Assembly: GCA_034433995.1 (NCBI GenBank)
Contig: DAOTZU010000169.1
Location: 1 to 64,000 of the forward strand
DNA length: 64,000 bases
Reading direction: 5' to 3'
Origin: DAOTZU01 sp034433995
GTDB lineage: Bacteria > Chloroflexota > Anaerolineae > UBA1429
Of the stretch, positions 44,383 to 52,139 are shown one piece after another (within the stretch, counting starts at the first letter, position 1; the number at the start of each line of letters is the position of its first letter). The notes beneath the pieces were generated by a model. That model saw nothing but the letters and a program-made list of their open reading frames with translations, did not search any database and had not been told where the DNA came from. Both the position numbers and the translations under genes were made by a program.

Positions 44383-44783
44383 GGCCGATCCACCTTGTAA
44401 TCCTCTAAGGCAAAGAGCAACTTGCCGTTTTCATAGACCTTGACCAGGATCTTTTGCATCCCGTTATCCGTGGCCGGCGGCGAACCGGAGAAGGTCTGGG
44501 TGGCCGAGAGCCAGTAGGTCACCTCCACCGAATGGGTGTAGAGGCTGGAGGGTTGGATGGTGGGGTACGGCTGGGCCGTCGGGTTGGCCCGATACTCGGC
44601 CTGTTTGATCAGCTCCATCTGCTGCCGGGCATAGTTTTCGGCGCTGATGCGCTCTTCCACCAAAGCCACGCTCCCGCTGGAGGTGGAAAGCCCGCTGAGC
44701 ATGATGAGGAGCGCCGCGCCGACGATGGCCAGCGTCACCAAGTCGCCCACCAGAGAACCGCCCCGTTGATCTTGTAACATCAT
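44379..44783 (-). CDS. Pilin-like minor pilus protein (PilV-like)
   Basis: A 134-residue protein with an N-terminal hydrophobic helix (DLVTLAIVGAALLIMLSGL) after a short charged leader (MMLQDQRGG). The helix position and the following ENYARQQMELIKQAEYRA match PilV/GspI-like pilins, but the canonical G-FTLxE cleavage site is absent: the sequence near the expected site reads RGGSLVGD. Processing by PilD is therefore uncertain. The start at 44783 has AAGGTGG six bases upstream. It heads the minor-pilin group. Confidence 0.75.
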   Translation of the reverse strand: MMLQDQRGGSLVGDLVTLAIVGAALLIMLSGLSTSSGSVALVEERISAENYARQQMELIKQAEYRANPTAQPYPTIQPSSLYTHSVEVTYWLSATQTFSGSPPATDNGMQKILVKVYENGKLLFALEDYKVDRP

Positions 44784-44821
44784 GGGAACCACCTTCTTGC
44801 TTATAAAACCACCCGCAAAAA

Positions 44822-44863
44822 CGCCGGTTTTTGTCGTCCAGCGCCCGCGAGGGGCTGGGCACC
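44822..44863. repeat. Dispersed repeat copy C
   Basis: In the 127-base spacer between pilC and the PilV-like gene, a stretch matches the core of copies A and B: a GTTTTTGTCG block, then GCGCCCGCGAGGGGCTGGG and an ACCCGGCGG end. It is less similar than A and B are to each other. Confidence 0.45.
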
Positions 44864-44910
44864 CGGCGGACCGCAAGACCTGTGCCCGCCGGATGCGCCC
44901 CAAAAGCGGG

Positions 44911-46113
44911 TTACTTGATCGAACCCATGAGCGAGTACATGGGCATGATCACCGCCACAGCCACAAAGCCCACCACCGCGCCGATAAAGAGGGTGAGGGC
45001 CGGCTCCACCGCCCCGGCCATGGCCGCCACGGCCCGGTCCACCTCCTCTTCGTAAAAGATGGCCAGGGTCTCCATGTTGGAATCCAGGGCGCCGGTCTCT
45101 TCGCCCACCCGCACCATCTGCACCAGCATCCCCGGAAAGATCTTTTGCTGGGCTAAAGGATCGGCCAGGCCGCGGCCCTGCAAAAGGTCGCGGCGCACGC
45201 CCTCCAAGGCGGCCCTGATGACCCGGTTGCTCTGGGTGCGGATGATCATCTCGATGATCTCCGGCAGGGCCAACCCCGCCCGCAGCAGGGCGGACATGGA
45301 GCGACACATCCGCGCCACCGCCCCTTGGATCGTCACCCGTTTGATGAGGGGGATCTTGAGCAAGGCCCGGTCAAAGAACCAATGCCCTGCCTCCGAGCGG
45401 AAGAAAAGCACCCCCGCGCTGCCCACCAGCACCAGCGTGCCCAGGAGATGGAACTTGTAGGTGGAGGCGAAATCGGTGATGGCGATGAGGATGCGGGTGG
45501 GCAGGGGTAACTCCGCGCCGAAGGAGGTGAACAGGCCCATCAGGGGCGGCAGGGCCACGGTGAGCATCAAAAAGACCACGCCCACCGCCAACAAAAGCAC
45601 AAAGGAGGGATAGGCCATGGCGCTGCGGATCTTGCGCACCAGGGCCTCTTCTTTCTCCATGTAAATGGCCAGTTGCCGCAGCACCATCTCCAAATTACCG
45701 GTGCGCTCGCCCACCTCGATCAACCGAGCATAGAGGTTGGAAAAGATCTTTTTGTGTTTCGAGATGGCCTCGGAGAGGAAACGGCCCTGCTGCAGGTCGA
45801 GGATGATCTCGCCCAACACCTGGCGCAGACGCTTGTTGCTGGTCTGTTCCTGCAACAGTTGGATGGCGCGAACGATGGGGATGCCCGATTCGATCAGTGT
45901 GGCCAATTGCCGGGAAAAGATGATCAGATCCCGGGTGCGCACCTTGGGGCTGAACAAGGAGACCCCGCCGTTTGTCTCCTGGGTCTCCTTGAGAGAGATG
46001 ATGGTATAGTTCAGCTTCCACAGGAGCTCCTCGGCCACTTTCTCCGAGGCCGCCTCGATGCGGCCTTGGATCATTTCTCCTTTAGGCGTATACGCGATGT
46101 AATGGTATGCCAT
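44911..46113 (-). CDS. pilC: Type IV pilus inner-membrane platform protein
   Basis: A 400-residue member of the T2SF family with two repeated cytoplasmic helical bundles and three membrane segments (about 165-190, 215-240, 370-395). The motifs FSRQLATLIESGIPIVRAIQLL and VGERTGNLEMVL in the first half are mirrored by ARMCRSMSALLRAGLALPEIIEM and VGEETGALDSNM in the second. It converts PilB and PilT motor motion into pilin insertion or removal. It starts 14 bases after pilB. Confidence 0.93.
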   Translation of the reverse strand: MAYHYIAYTPKGEMIQGRIEAASEKVAEELLWKLNYTIISLKETQETNGGVSLFSPKVRTRDLIIFSRQLATLIESGIPIVRAIQLLQEQTSNKRLRQVLGEIILDLQQGRFLSEAISKHKKIFSNLYARLIEVGERTGNLEMVLRQLAIYMEKEEALVRKIRSAMAYPSFVLLLAVGVVFLMLTVALPPLMGLFTSFGAELPLPTRILIAITDFASTYKFHLLGTLVLVGSAGVLFFRSEAGHWFFDRALLKIPLIKRVTIQGAVARMCRSMSALLRAGLALPEIIEMIIRTQSNRVIRAALEGVRRDLLQGRGLADPLAQQKIFPGMLVQMVRVGEETGALDSNMETLAIFYEEEVDRAVAAMAGAVEPALTLFIGAVVGFVAVAVIMPMYSLMGSIK

Positions 46114-46127
46114 GGTCACCCACTCCC

Positions 46128-48038
46128 TCAACTCATGGTAAAGACGCCCCTCAAAATCTCTGAGGGCGTGGTGATGCCCATTTTGACCTTGACCATGCCG
46201 TCGTAGGGCATGCTCTTCATCCCCATGGCCTCGGCGGCGCGGCGCAGGTCGCCCGAGTTGGCCCCCTGCAACACCAGGCGGCGCAGCTCGTCGTTCATCA
46301 TCAAGAGCTCAAAGACGCCCACCCGCCCGCGATAGCCCGTCTCGGCGCAATAGTTGCAGCCTGTGCCGTATTCAAAGTGGGTGCGGTGTTCGCCCAGTTG
46401 CTGCTCATAGGCCGTGATCTCGGGCAGGGTCGCCTCTTTGACGGCGCGACACTGGTTGCACACCCGCCGCACCAGCCGCTGGGAGAGCACGGCCAAGAGC
46501 GACGAGGTGAGGAGGAACGGCTCCACCCCAAGGTCAATCAGGCGAAAGATGGCGCCCACGGTGTCGTTGGCGTGGATGGAGGAAAAGACCAGGTGGCCCG
46601 TCAGCGAGGCCTGCACCGCCGTCTTGGCCGTCTCTTGGTCGCGGATCTCGCCCACCAGGATGACGTCGGGGTCCAAGCGCATCGCCGCCCGCAGCCCGCT
46701 GGCGAAGGTGATCTCCGCCTGGCGGTTCACCTGCACCTGGTTGATCCCCTCAAAACGGTATTCCACCGGGTCCTCGATGGTGATGATCTTGAGCACCGTC
46801 TTATCCAGCTGGTTCAAGCTGGCATAGAGGGTGCTGGTCTTGCCGGAGCCGGTGGGACCGGCGATGAGCACGATGCCCCAGGGCGAATGAATCAGGCGGT
46901 TCCAGTTCTGCTCCATCTCGGGCAAAAAGCCCAGCTCGCTCAAGCCCCGCACCGAGATGGATTTATCCAGCACGCGCATGACCACCATCTCCCCCTTGAC
47001 GGTGCTGATGGTGGCCACGCGGATATCCACGGATTTTCCCTCCACCGTGATGGAGAATTGCCCATCTTGCGGGCGGCGCCGCTCGGCGATGTTGAGGTTG
47101 GCCAAAACTTTGATCCGCGAGACGATGGGCGCGTGCACCCGCAACGGCAGCCGCATGGCATCGTGCAAGACGCCATCGATGCGGTAGCGGATCCGGAGAT
47201 GGTCCTCCTGGGGCTCGATATGGATATCGGAGGCCTTGTCCTTCACCGCCTGGGTGATCATGAGCTCCACGGCCCGCACCACCGGCGCCTGCGAGACCAG
47301 TTCGGCGGTGAGGCGTTGGCTGGTTTTATCCTCCGTCTCGCTGGGGGGCGGCGCGATGCGCTCGATGTGGCGATCGATCTCGGTCGTCGCCTGATAATAG
47401 TTGGTAAAGGCGTTTTGGATATCGGCCGGCGAGGCGCGCAGTGTCTTGATCTTTAATCCCGTGCGGATGCGCAGGTCCTCAATGGCCAGCAGGTTGGTGG
47501 GGTCCGTCATGGCCACCAACAATTGCCCTTGCTCCACCTTGAGCGGCAACAGGCTGTACTTGCGGGCCAGCTCCTCCGGCACCAGTTTCACCGCTTCGGG
47601 ATCCACCTGGTAACGCTTCAGGTCAATGATGGGCAGGGAGACCAGGTCGCGGTGTTTGCGTTCGATCAGCTCGATGACGGCGTTGACGTCAAAGGGCTTG
47701 TACAAAACGCCATCCACGCCGGCCCAGAGGGCCTCGGAGACGTACCCCTCCAATTGGCTGTGGCCGGTCATGATGATGGTGATCACATTGGGATTGATGG
47801 CCTTGATCTGGCGCAGCGTCTCCACGCCGTTCATCCCCGGCATCATGATGTCGATGAGGATGAGGTCGTAGGAGGCCTTTTTCATCAGCTCCAGGGCGGT
47901 CTTGCCGTCCTGGGCGCTGCCCACGCTAAAGCCCCGATCCTCCAGGATATCCACCAGGGTCTCGCACATCCCGGGGTCGTCATCCACGATGAGCACGCTC
48001 AATTGTTTTTGTTGGACGGCAACCGTTTCCTCGGTCAT
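46128..48038 (-). CDS. pilB: Receiver domain fused to type IV pilus extension ATPase
   Basis: A 636-residue protein. Residues 10-130 form a CheY-like receiver with acidic pocket LIVDDDPGM, phospho-acceptor D63 in LIDIMMPGMNG and K in LYKPFD. After a linker, an N-terminal GspE-type domain (PEELARKYSLLPLKVEQGQL) and the ATPase follow: Walker A GPTGSGKT (near 395), DPDVILVGEIRD, HLVFSSIHAND, and the zinc tetracysteine CNQC and CNYC. PilB extends the pilus. The receiver suggests direct phosphorylation control of extension. The ATG at 48038 has GAGA upstream. It is the first minus-strand gene of the pilus locus and divergent from pilA. Confidence 0.9.
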   Translation of the reverse strand: MTEETVAVQQKQLSVLIVDDDPGMCETLVDILEDRGFSVGSAQDGKTALELMKKASYDLILIDIMMPGMNGVETLRQIKAINPNVITIIMTGHSQLEGYVSEALWAGVDGVLYKPFDVNAVIELIERKHRDLVSLPIIDLKRYQVDPEAVKLVPEELARKYSLLPLKVEQGQLLVAMTDPTNLLAIEDLRIRTGLKIKTLRASPADIQNAFTNYYQATTEIDRHIERIAPPPSETEDKTSQRLTAELVSQAPVVRAVELMITQAVKDKASDIHIEPQEDHLRIRYRIDGVLHDAMRLPLRVHAPIVSRIKVLANLNIAERRRPQDGQFSITVEGKSVDIRVATISTVKGEMVVMRVLDKSISVRGLSELGFLPEMEQNWNRLIHSPWGIVLIAGPTGSGKTSTLYASLNQLDKTVLKIITIEDPVEYRFEGINQVQVNRQAEITFASGLRAAMRLDPDVILVGEIRDQETAKTAVQASLTGHLVFSSIHANDTVGAIFRLIDLGVEPFLLTSSLLAVLSQRLVRRVCNQCRAVKEATLPEITAYEQQLGEHRTHFEYGTGCNYCAETGYRGRVGVFELLMMNDELRRLVLQGANSGDLRRAAEAMGMKSMPYDGMVKVKMGITTPSEILRGVFTMS

Positions 48039-48328
48039 GGTCTCATCTCGATGGACATTAAAGGCTATACCGGCCATGGGCCTTGCCGGCTAACGAAATC
48101 TAACAGTTTCTGCTCTTATCATACCGGATCGTGGGCGGCGGGGCATAAAAAGTACATTAATCCAGCGCTTTTGGCGCGGGGAGGGGGCTAAATTTGGCCT
48201 AAAGGAGAACACACCCGCTTCGCCCTCGGCGCTCGGAGGTATCCCCAGAAAGATGCCGGGGCTGCGCCTGGCGGGTGGCGCGCCACCGCCGTGGCGCGCT
48301 CGCGGATTTACGCTTCATTTACCCCACT

Positions 48329-48371
48329 TTGACCCACGCTTTACGGATGCCTATAGGGGCTGTGCTATGAT
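48329..48371 (+). promoter_or_regulatory. pilA: Likely pilA promoter region
   Basis: TTGACC (48329-48334), 17 bases, TATAGG (48352-48357); a second -10-like TATGAT lies at 48366-48371. Either gives a long leader of about 160-175 bases before pilA. The remaining 460-base pilB-pilA spacer (48039-48537) holds a purine-rich stretch with repeated GGAGG/GGAGGC and a small upstream ORF. I see no hairpin strong enough to name a riboswitch. Confidence 0.55.
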
Positions 48372-48481
48372 GTGGCCAGAATAAGCTCAGGATAGACGAC
48401 GATAGCATCGCAGCAGCAGTGAGGCCAGCAGGCAAGGAGGTAAGGAGGCAAGATCAGAAGACGAGGTCAGAGTTGCGGCAC

Positions 48482-48532
48482 ATGGCAATGCGTGTGGCAT
48501 CGGGCATTATTCTTAGCACTAAACGGAGGTAA
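48482..48532 (+). CDS. 16-residue upstream ORF in the pilA leader
   Basis: ATG at 48482, 16 codons, and a TAA at 48530-48532 that overlaps the end of the pilA ribosome binding site (GGAGGT). The stop lies five bases before the pilA start. It may couple or regulate pilA translation. No strong binding site precedes its own start, so it could be chance. Confidence 0.3.
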   Translation: MAMRVASGIILSTKRR

Positions 48533-48537
48533 CGAAA

Positions 48538-48876
48538 ATGCGTAAGCAGCAAGGTTTCACCCTGATCGAACTGTTGATCGTCTTGGCCATCCTCGGCATC
48601 CTCATCGGCATCGTGGCCATGAGCGTGGGCGGCCTGAACCAGACGGCCAAGAGCCGGGGCATGAACTCGGAGAAAGAGATCGTCCAGACGGCCATCGACA
48701 CCTACAACACCCAAGACGTGACGGTGGAGGGCTCGGCCACCATCCCCGCGCGGGCAACGGCGGCCACCATCGGCACGGCGGATACGGATGCTCCCTTCGC
48801 CAAGTATCTGAAGCGCGCCACCAAGTACAAGTACACCTGGGCCGCGGGTGGGGACACCTTGGTGGTCTCTGAATAA
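48538..48876 (+). CDS. pilA: Type IV pilin, probable major subunit
   Basis: A 112-residue prepilin with a very short leader, MRKQQG, cut before FTLIELLIVLAILGILIGIV; E5 of the mature protein is present. The helix is followed by a small C-terminal domain (SRGMNSEKEIVQTAIDTYNT, then an Ala/Thr-rich stretch and KYKYTWAAGGDTLVV). No cysteines. GGAGGT at nine bases and a long leader suggest strong, regulated expression. It is divergent from pilB. It resembles the short GspG/PilA-like pilins of Gram-positive-type bacteria. Confidence 0.93.
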   Translation: MRKQQGFTLIELLIVLAILGILIGIVAMSVGGLNQTAKSRGMNSEKEIVQTAIDTYNTQDVTVEGSATIPARATAATIGTADTDAPFAKYLKRATKYKYTWAAGGDTLVVSE

Positions 48877-48902
48877 AACCGAATACGGCTGTTGATTGGA
48901 GG

Positions 48903-48935
48903 GCGATGGCCCGCTGAGCACCAGCGGGCCATCGC
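48903..48935. terminator. Terminator between pilA and the DUF2723 gene
   Basis: A perfect 13-bp stem (48903-48915 with 48923-48935) with a 7-base loop lies between converging genes. Only a short T-poor tail follows, so it may work in both directions with modest strength. Confidence 0.7.
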
Positions 48936-48938
48936 TCG

Positions 48939-50999
48939 TTATGGCGTGACGCGGCGCGGAACGACCGTGATCGTCCCCAGTGCGATCCCCTCCTCTGGCC
49001 GCGCCACACCCATCGGCAAGACGGGACGCGTGCGCTCCTCATCCTCATAGACCCAAAGCTTGATGGTGTACGTGCCCGGCTTGACGCGCCAGGGCACGAG
49101 CATATCGTAGCGCTCGCGGATGATCGTCCCAGCCTCCCAGCGGGAAGAGGGGCGGGCTCCGCCAAGGAAATGGCTCTGGTCCCACACCGGCAGGCCGCGC
49201 AAGAGCTGGATATAGCCCTCGGCATCTTCAAAGCGGACGCTGGCATAGTAATCCACCGTGGTGGGCTGCTCCAGGCGCCAATAGTAGCTGAGGCTGGCCG
49301 CCTCGCCCACTGCTACCGGCTGGGTTGGCCCGCCAAAACCCACCAACGTGAGGGAAGGACCAAAACGCACGCCGCGCAGCTGATGTTCCTGGGGGATGGC
49401 AGCGACAACACCGCTGGGTGGGGCGGGGACCATGCGATAGACATCCATCATCGGCAGCCAGACATCTTTGAAGCGCGGCAGGGGCACGGTGGCGGAGACC
49501 ATCGTTTCCACTATGTTGAGGCCCACCGGCGATAGGGTCAGATGGTGCCATACCTCCTCTGGGAGCCGCAGGCCTGGGATCACATAGAGCGGAGCCTCGG
49601 CCGCGCGCAGTTCGGCGGCGAACTCGTCCCAATCCAGGTCAGGCACGCTCAGGCCGGCTGAGAGCTCCACATCCGGCCGCCAGCCGCCGATGGTTTGATA
49701 GTAGGCCAGCGGGGCCCAGGCCCAGAAATCCGCCAACACGTGGGCGTTGGGCTCTAGGCGCAGGGCGAGGTAGCGGGCGTAATCGTAGGCAGAATAGTCC
49801 TGGCTGCGGTCGAGAACGCTAAAATCCCGCGCCACCAGATAGGTCGGCAGGCCGAGCAGGAGGAGGCCAAGCAGCAAGGGCACAGAGGCAACCGAGATCG
49901 GGCCGGCCCCTCGGACCGGCCGCGCGGCCCATCTTTCCACCCATCCGATGAGCGCAGCGCATCCCACCCCTAGCCAGATGGCCATGAGGACATAGATGGG
50001 CAAGAAATATTGAAAGATGTTGTGGATGCCGTAGATGAGGATCATCCCCATGGTCAAGACGCTGCCCACAAGGGCATAGAGCAAAAAGGGGCGGTTTTCC
50101 TGCCAAAGGCGCACCGCGCCCCACAAGGCCAGGGCCAGGCCAACGGCGGTGAACTCGTAGAGGGGAAAGAGGACCGCCGTCTTGAGCCGGATGCGCGCCA
50201 CGACCACGTTGGCCGTAGGGGCCTGCAAGACCGAGCTGCTCTGCATGCCGACGGTAATCATCTTGAGAAAGGTGCGCCAATCGGAGGCGTCGGCCCACAT
50301 CATGGTGGGCTTTTGCAGGGAGCGCAGGGGCAGGTAGAGGTTGATGGCGAACCCCGCCAGGAAAAGCCCAGCCAGCGGCAAAAGCTCACGCCAGGGCAGG
50401 CGGCGCTGGCGGTCCCAATGCACCGCGCCCCAATAGACCAGCATGGCCGGGGCAAAGAATTGGATCAGGTGGTGATTGCCCATCCCCAAGCCCAACACAT
50501 AAAACGCCCAACGCAGCGTGCCGGGGCGTCCCCTCCGTTGCCAGGTGAGCAACAGATAACTGATCAAGGCCACGAGAAAGGCGTTGAGGGCATAACTTTC
50601 GGCCAGGGTGGCGTTGGCCCAGAGGGTGGAGCTGACGCCCAGGGTGAGGGCAGCCAGGCTGGCGGCCAGGCGGCGGCCGGTCACATCCCAGACGATGAAA
50701 AACACCACCACCACCGTGCCCGTGGCAAAGACGGCGGACATCAGGTTCACCCGATAGGCGATATCCCCCACCGGCAAAAAGGTGAAGAGCTTGCCCAGAA
50801 GCGCGTAGAGGGGGTAGCCCGTGTGATGGATGATCCCCAGGTGGTAGGCCGCCGCGGCCATCTCGGCCATGTCGTACCACATGGCGGTGGGAGCCAGGGT
50901 ACGGAGATACAGCGCCCCACAGAGGAGGCCCACCAACGCCGCCCAGAGGCGATGATCCAGCAGGGGCAGGGCGATCTGTATCCTTGGTTTCGCTTTCAT
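48939..50999 (-). CDS. DUF2723 membrane glycosyltransferase (TMEM260-like)
   Basis: A 686-residue protein with about 11-12 membrane helices in the first 400 residues and a soluble C-terminal half. The first extracytoplasmic loop carries the GT-C-type acidic motif (LAPTAMWYDMAEM) and HHTGYPLYALLGKLF, both hallmarks of DUF2723, whose eukaryotic relative TMEM260 is a protein O-mannosyltransferase. The outer C-terminal region includes a beta-sandwich module (540-680). It likely transfers a sugar from a lipid carrier to protein or glycan outside the cell. It converges on pilA, so pilin or PilN glycosylation is a reasonable guess. Confidence 0.8.
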   Translation of the reverse strand: MKAKPRIQIALPLLDHRLWAALVGLLCGALYLRTLAPTAMWYDMAEMAAAAYHLGIIHHTGYPLYALLGKLFTFLPVGDIAYRVNLMSAVFATGTVVVVFFIVWDVTGRRLAASLAALTLGVSSTLWANATLAESYALNAFLVALISYLLLTWQRRGRPGTLRWAFYVLGLGMGNHHLIQFFAPAMLVYWGAVHWDRQRRLPWRELLPLAGLFLAGFAINLYLPLRSLQKPTMMWADASDWRTFLKMITVGMQSSSVLQAPTANVVVARIRLKTAVLFPLYEFTAVGLALALWGAVRLWQENRPFLLYALVGSVLTMGMILIYGIHNIFQYFLPIYVLMAIWLGVGCAALIGWVERWAARPVRGAGPISVASVPLLLGLLLLGLPTYLVARDFSVLDRSQDYSAYDYARYLALRLEPNAHVLADFWAWAPLAYYQTIGGWRPDVELSAGLSVPDLDWDEFAAELRAAEAPLYVIPGLRLPEEVWHHLTLSPVGLNIVETMVSATVPLPRFKDVWLPMMDVYRMVPAPPSGVVAAIPQEHQLRGVRFGPSLTLVGFGGPTQPVAVGEAASLSYYWRLEQPTTVDYYASVRFEDAEGYIQLLRGLPVWDQSHFLGGARPSSRWEAGTIIRERYDMLVPWRVKPGTYTIKLWVYEDEERTRPVLPMGVARPEEGIALGTITVVPRRVTP

Positions 51000-51053
51000 C
51001 GGGATCCTCCCATGGGAGACCTTTTGGGCTCACCTGCCGCATAGCGTCGTGGT

Positions 51054-51109
51054 CTTGTGCCCGTTTTTTTGCTGGTCGCCGCCCGCAAAGGGCTAGGCTA
51101 CCGTTGGTA
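51054..51109. repeat. Dispersed repeat copy B
   Basis: A 56-base element sharing CTTGTGCCCGT, GCCCGC, GGGCTAGG and TACCGTTGGTA with copy A. Its end covers the last codons and stop of the EEP-family gene, so the repeat has contributed the C-terminus of that protein. Confidence 0.6.
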
Positions 51110-52111
51110 TGGGACATTAGGCCTCGTGTGGATCGCCTCCACCAGCACATAGCGATGGTCCGAGCCGGGCATGCGCCCTAACCGCGCCCGCAGGGGCCGC
51201 CAGGCGCCGGCGCAAAAGATATAATCCAGCCGCAGGATGGGCCAGGGCGGGCGCAGCCCAAAGAGGGGCGCGCCCACGGGATAGGTGAACCCCGCCCCCC
51301 AACCCACCTGGCGAAACGCGTCGCGCCAATGGCGGGGGAGCAGGCGATATTCTTGGCATTGGTCGGTGGTGTTCAGATCGCCGAGGAGGAGGGCGTCGCC
51401 GGGCAAAGCGGCCAGAAGCTGCGCCAGGGCGACCATGTCCTCGCGGCGGAAGCGCGTCTCGAACCCACAGGGCAGGCGCAACCCCAGAAAGCGGCGGAAA
51501 CGGGGAAAGGCGATGCGCGGGTGGGCGTTGACCAGCCATGTCTCATGCCCATCCAGGCGCAGGCGCGCCACCTGGGTGGGGTTGGCCCGGGGCGCAAGCT
51601 GCCGCAGCTCCACCGCCAGCAAGGGATGGCGACTGAGCAGCCCCATCCCCCGCGAGCCACCGGCCGGAGCCAGGGCCTGGTAGGGGTACGCCTCGGCCAG
51701 GAGGCGCTTGAGGGCCCGGGCGTGCTGAGGACGCAGCTCCTGCAACGCCACCACGTCGGGGGCGGCGGCCAAGATCGTCTGGGCGATGGCCTGGGCGTGG
51801 CCGTTGGTCTTGAGCAGGTTGGCGGTCATCAGGCGGATGGGGCGCTCCTCCGGCCGCGGCCGGCGCCGCTGCCAAGGGATCAGTGGCCAAAGGAAATGGC
51901 CGGCATAAAGGCCCGTTGCCAGGGCCGCCGCCCCAAGATAGAGCGGCGCGCGCACCCAAAGGCCCAGCGGTAGCAACACCAGCACGGGCATGAAGGCCCA
52001 GAAGGCGACGGGGCTCAGCGCCGCCAGCCACCACGGGCGGGATCCATCCAGCCGCACCCAAAGGAGGTAGGCACTCAGGAGCAGGACGCAGGACCAGGCG
52101 AGATACATCAT
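51098..52111 (-). CDS. Membrane-bound endonuclease/exonuclease/phosphatase-family protein
   Basis: A 337-residue protein: three membrane helices at about 1-75, then an EEP domain from about 90 with LMTANLLKTNG (metal-binding Asn), VALQELRPQH (Glu), NAHPR (His), LLLGDLNTTD (Asp/Asn), and the C-terminal RLDYIF and GSDHRYVLVE (Asp-His). The catalytic set is complete. Substrates in this superfamily include nucleic acid, phospholipid and inositol phosphate, so function is open; the active site would face outside if the N-terminus is inside. The last residues come from a dispersed repeat. Confidence 0.8.
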   Translation of the reverse strand: MMYLAWSCVLLLSAYLLWVRLDGSRPWWLAALSPVAFWAFMPVLVLLPLGLWVRAPLYLGAAALATGLYAGHFLWPLIPWQRRRPRPEERPIRLMTANLLKTNGHAQAIAQTILAAAPDVVALQELRPQHARALKRLLAEAYPYQALAPAGGSRGMGLLSRHPLLAVELRQLAPRANPTQVARLRLDGHETWLVNAHPRIAFPRFRRFLGLRLPCGFETRFRREDMVALAQLLAALPGDALLLGDLNTTDQCQEYRLLPRHWRDAFRQVGWGAGFTYPVGAPLFGLRPPWPILRLDYIFCAGAWRPLRARLGRMPGSDHRYVLVEAIHTRPNVPYQR

Positions 52112-52139
52112 CCGCCCACCTCAATGGGGAAAAAGACTC

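Noticed and set aside
48329..48371. Sigma-54 promoter for pilA, as in proteobacteria
   Set aside because: No GG-N10-GC pattern with proper TGGC and TTGC halves is present, and a 17-base-spaced sigma-70-type pair fits.
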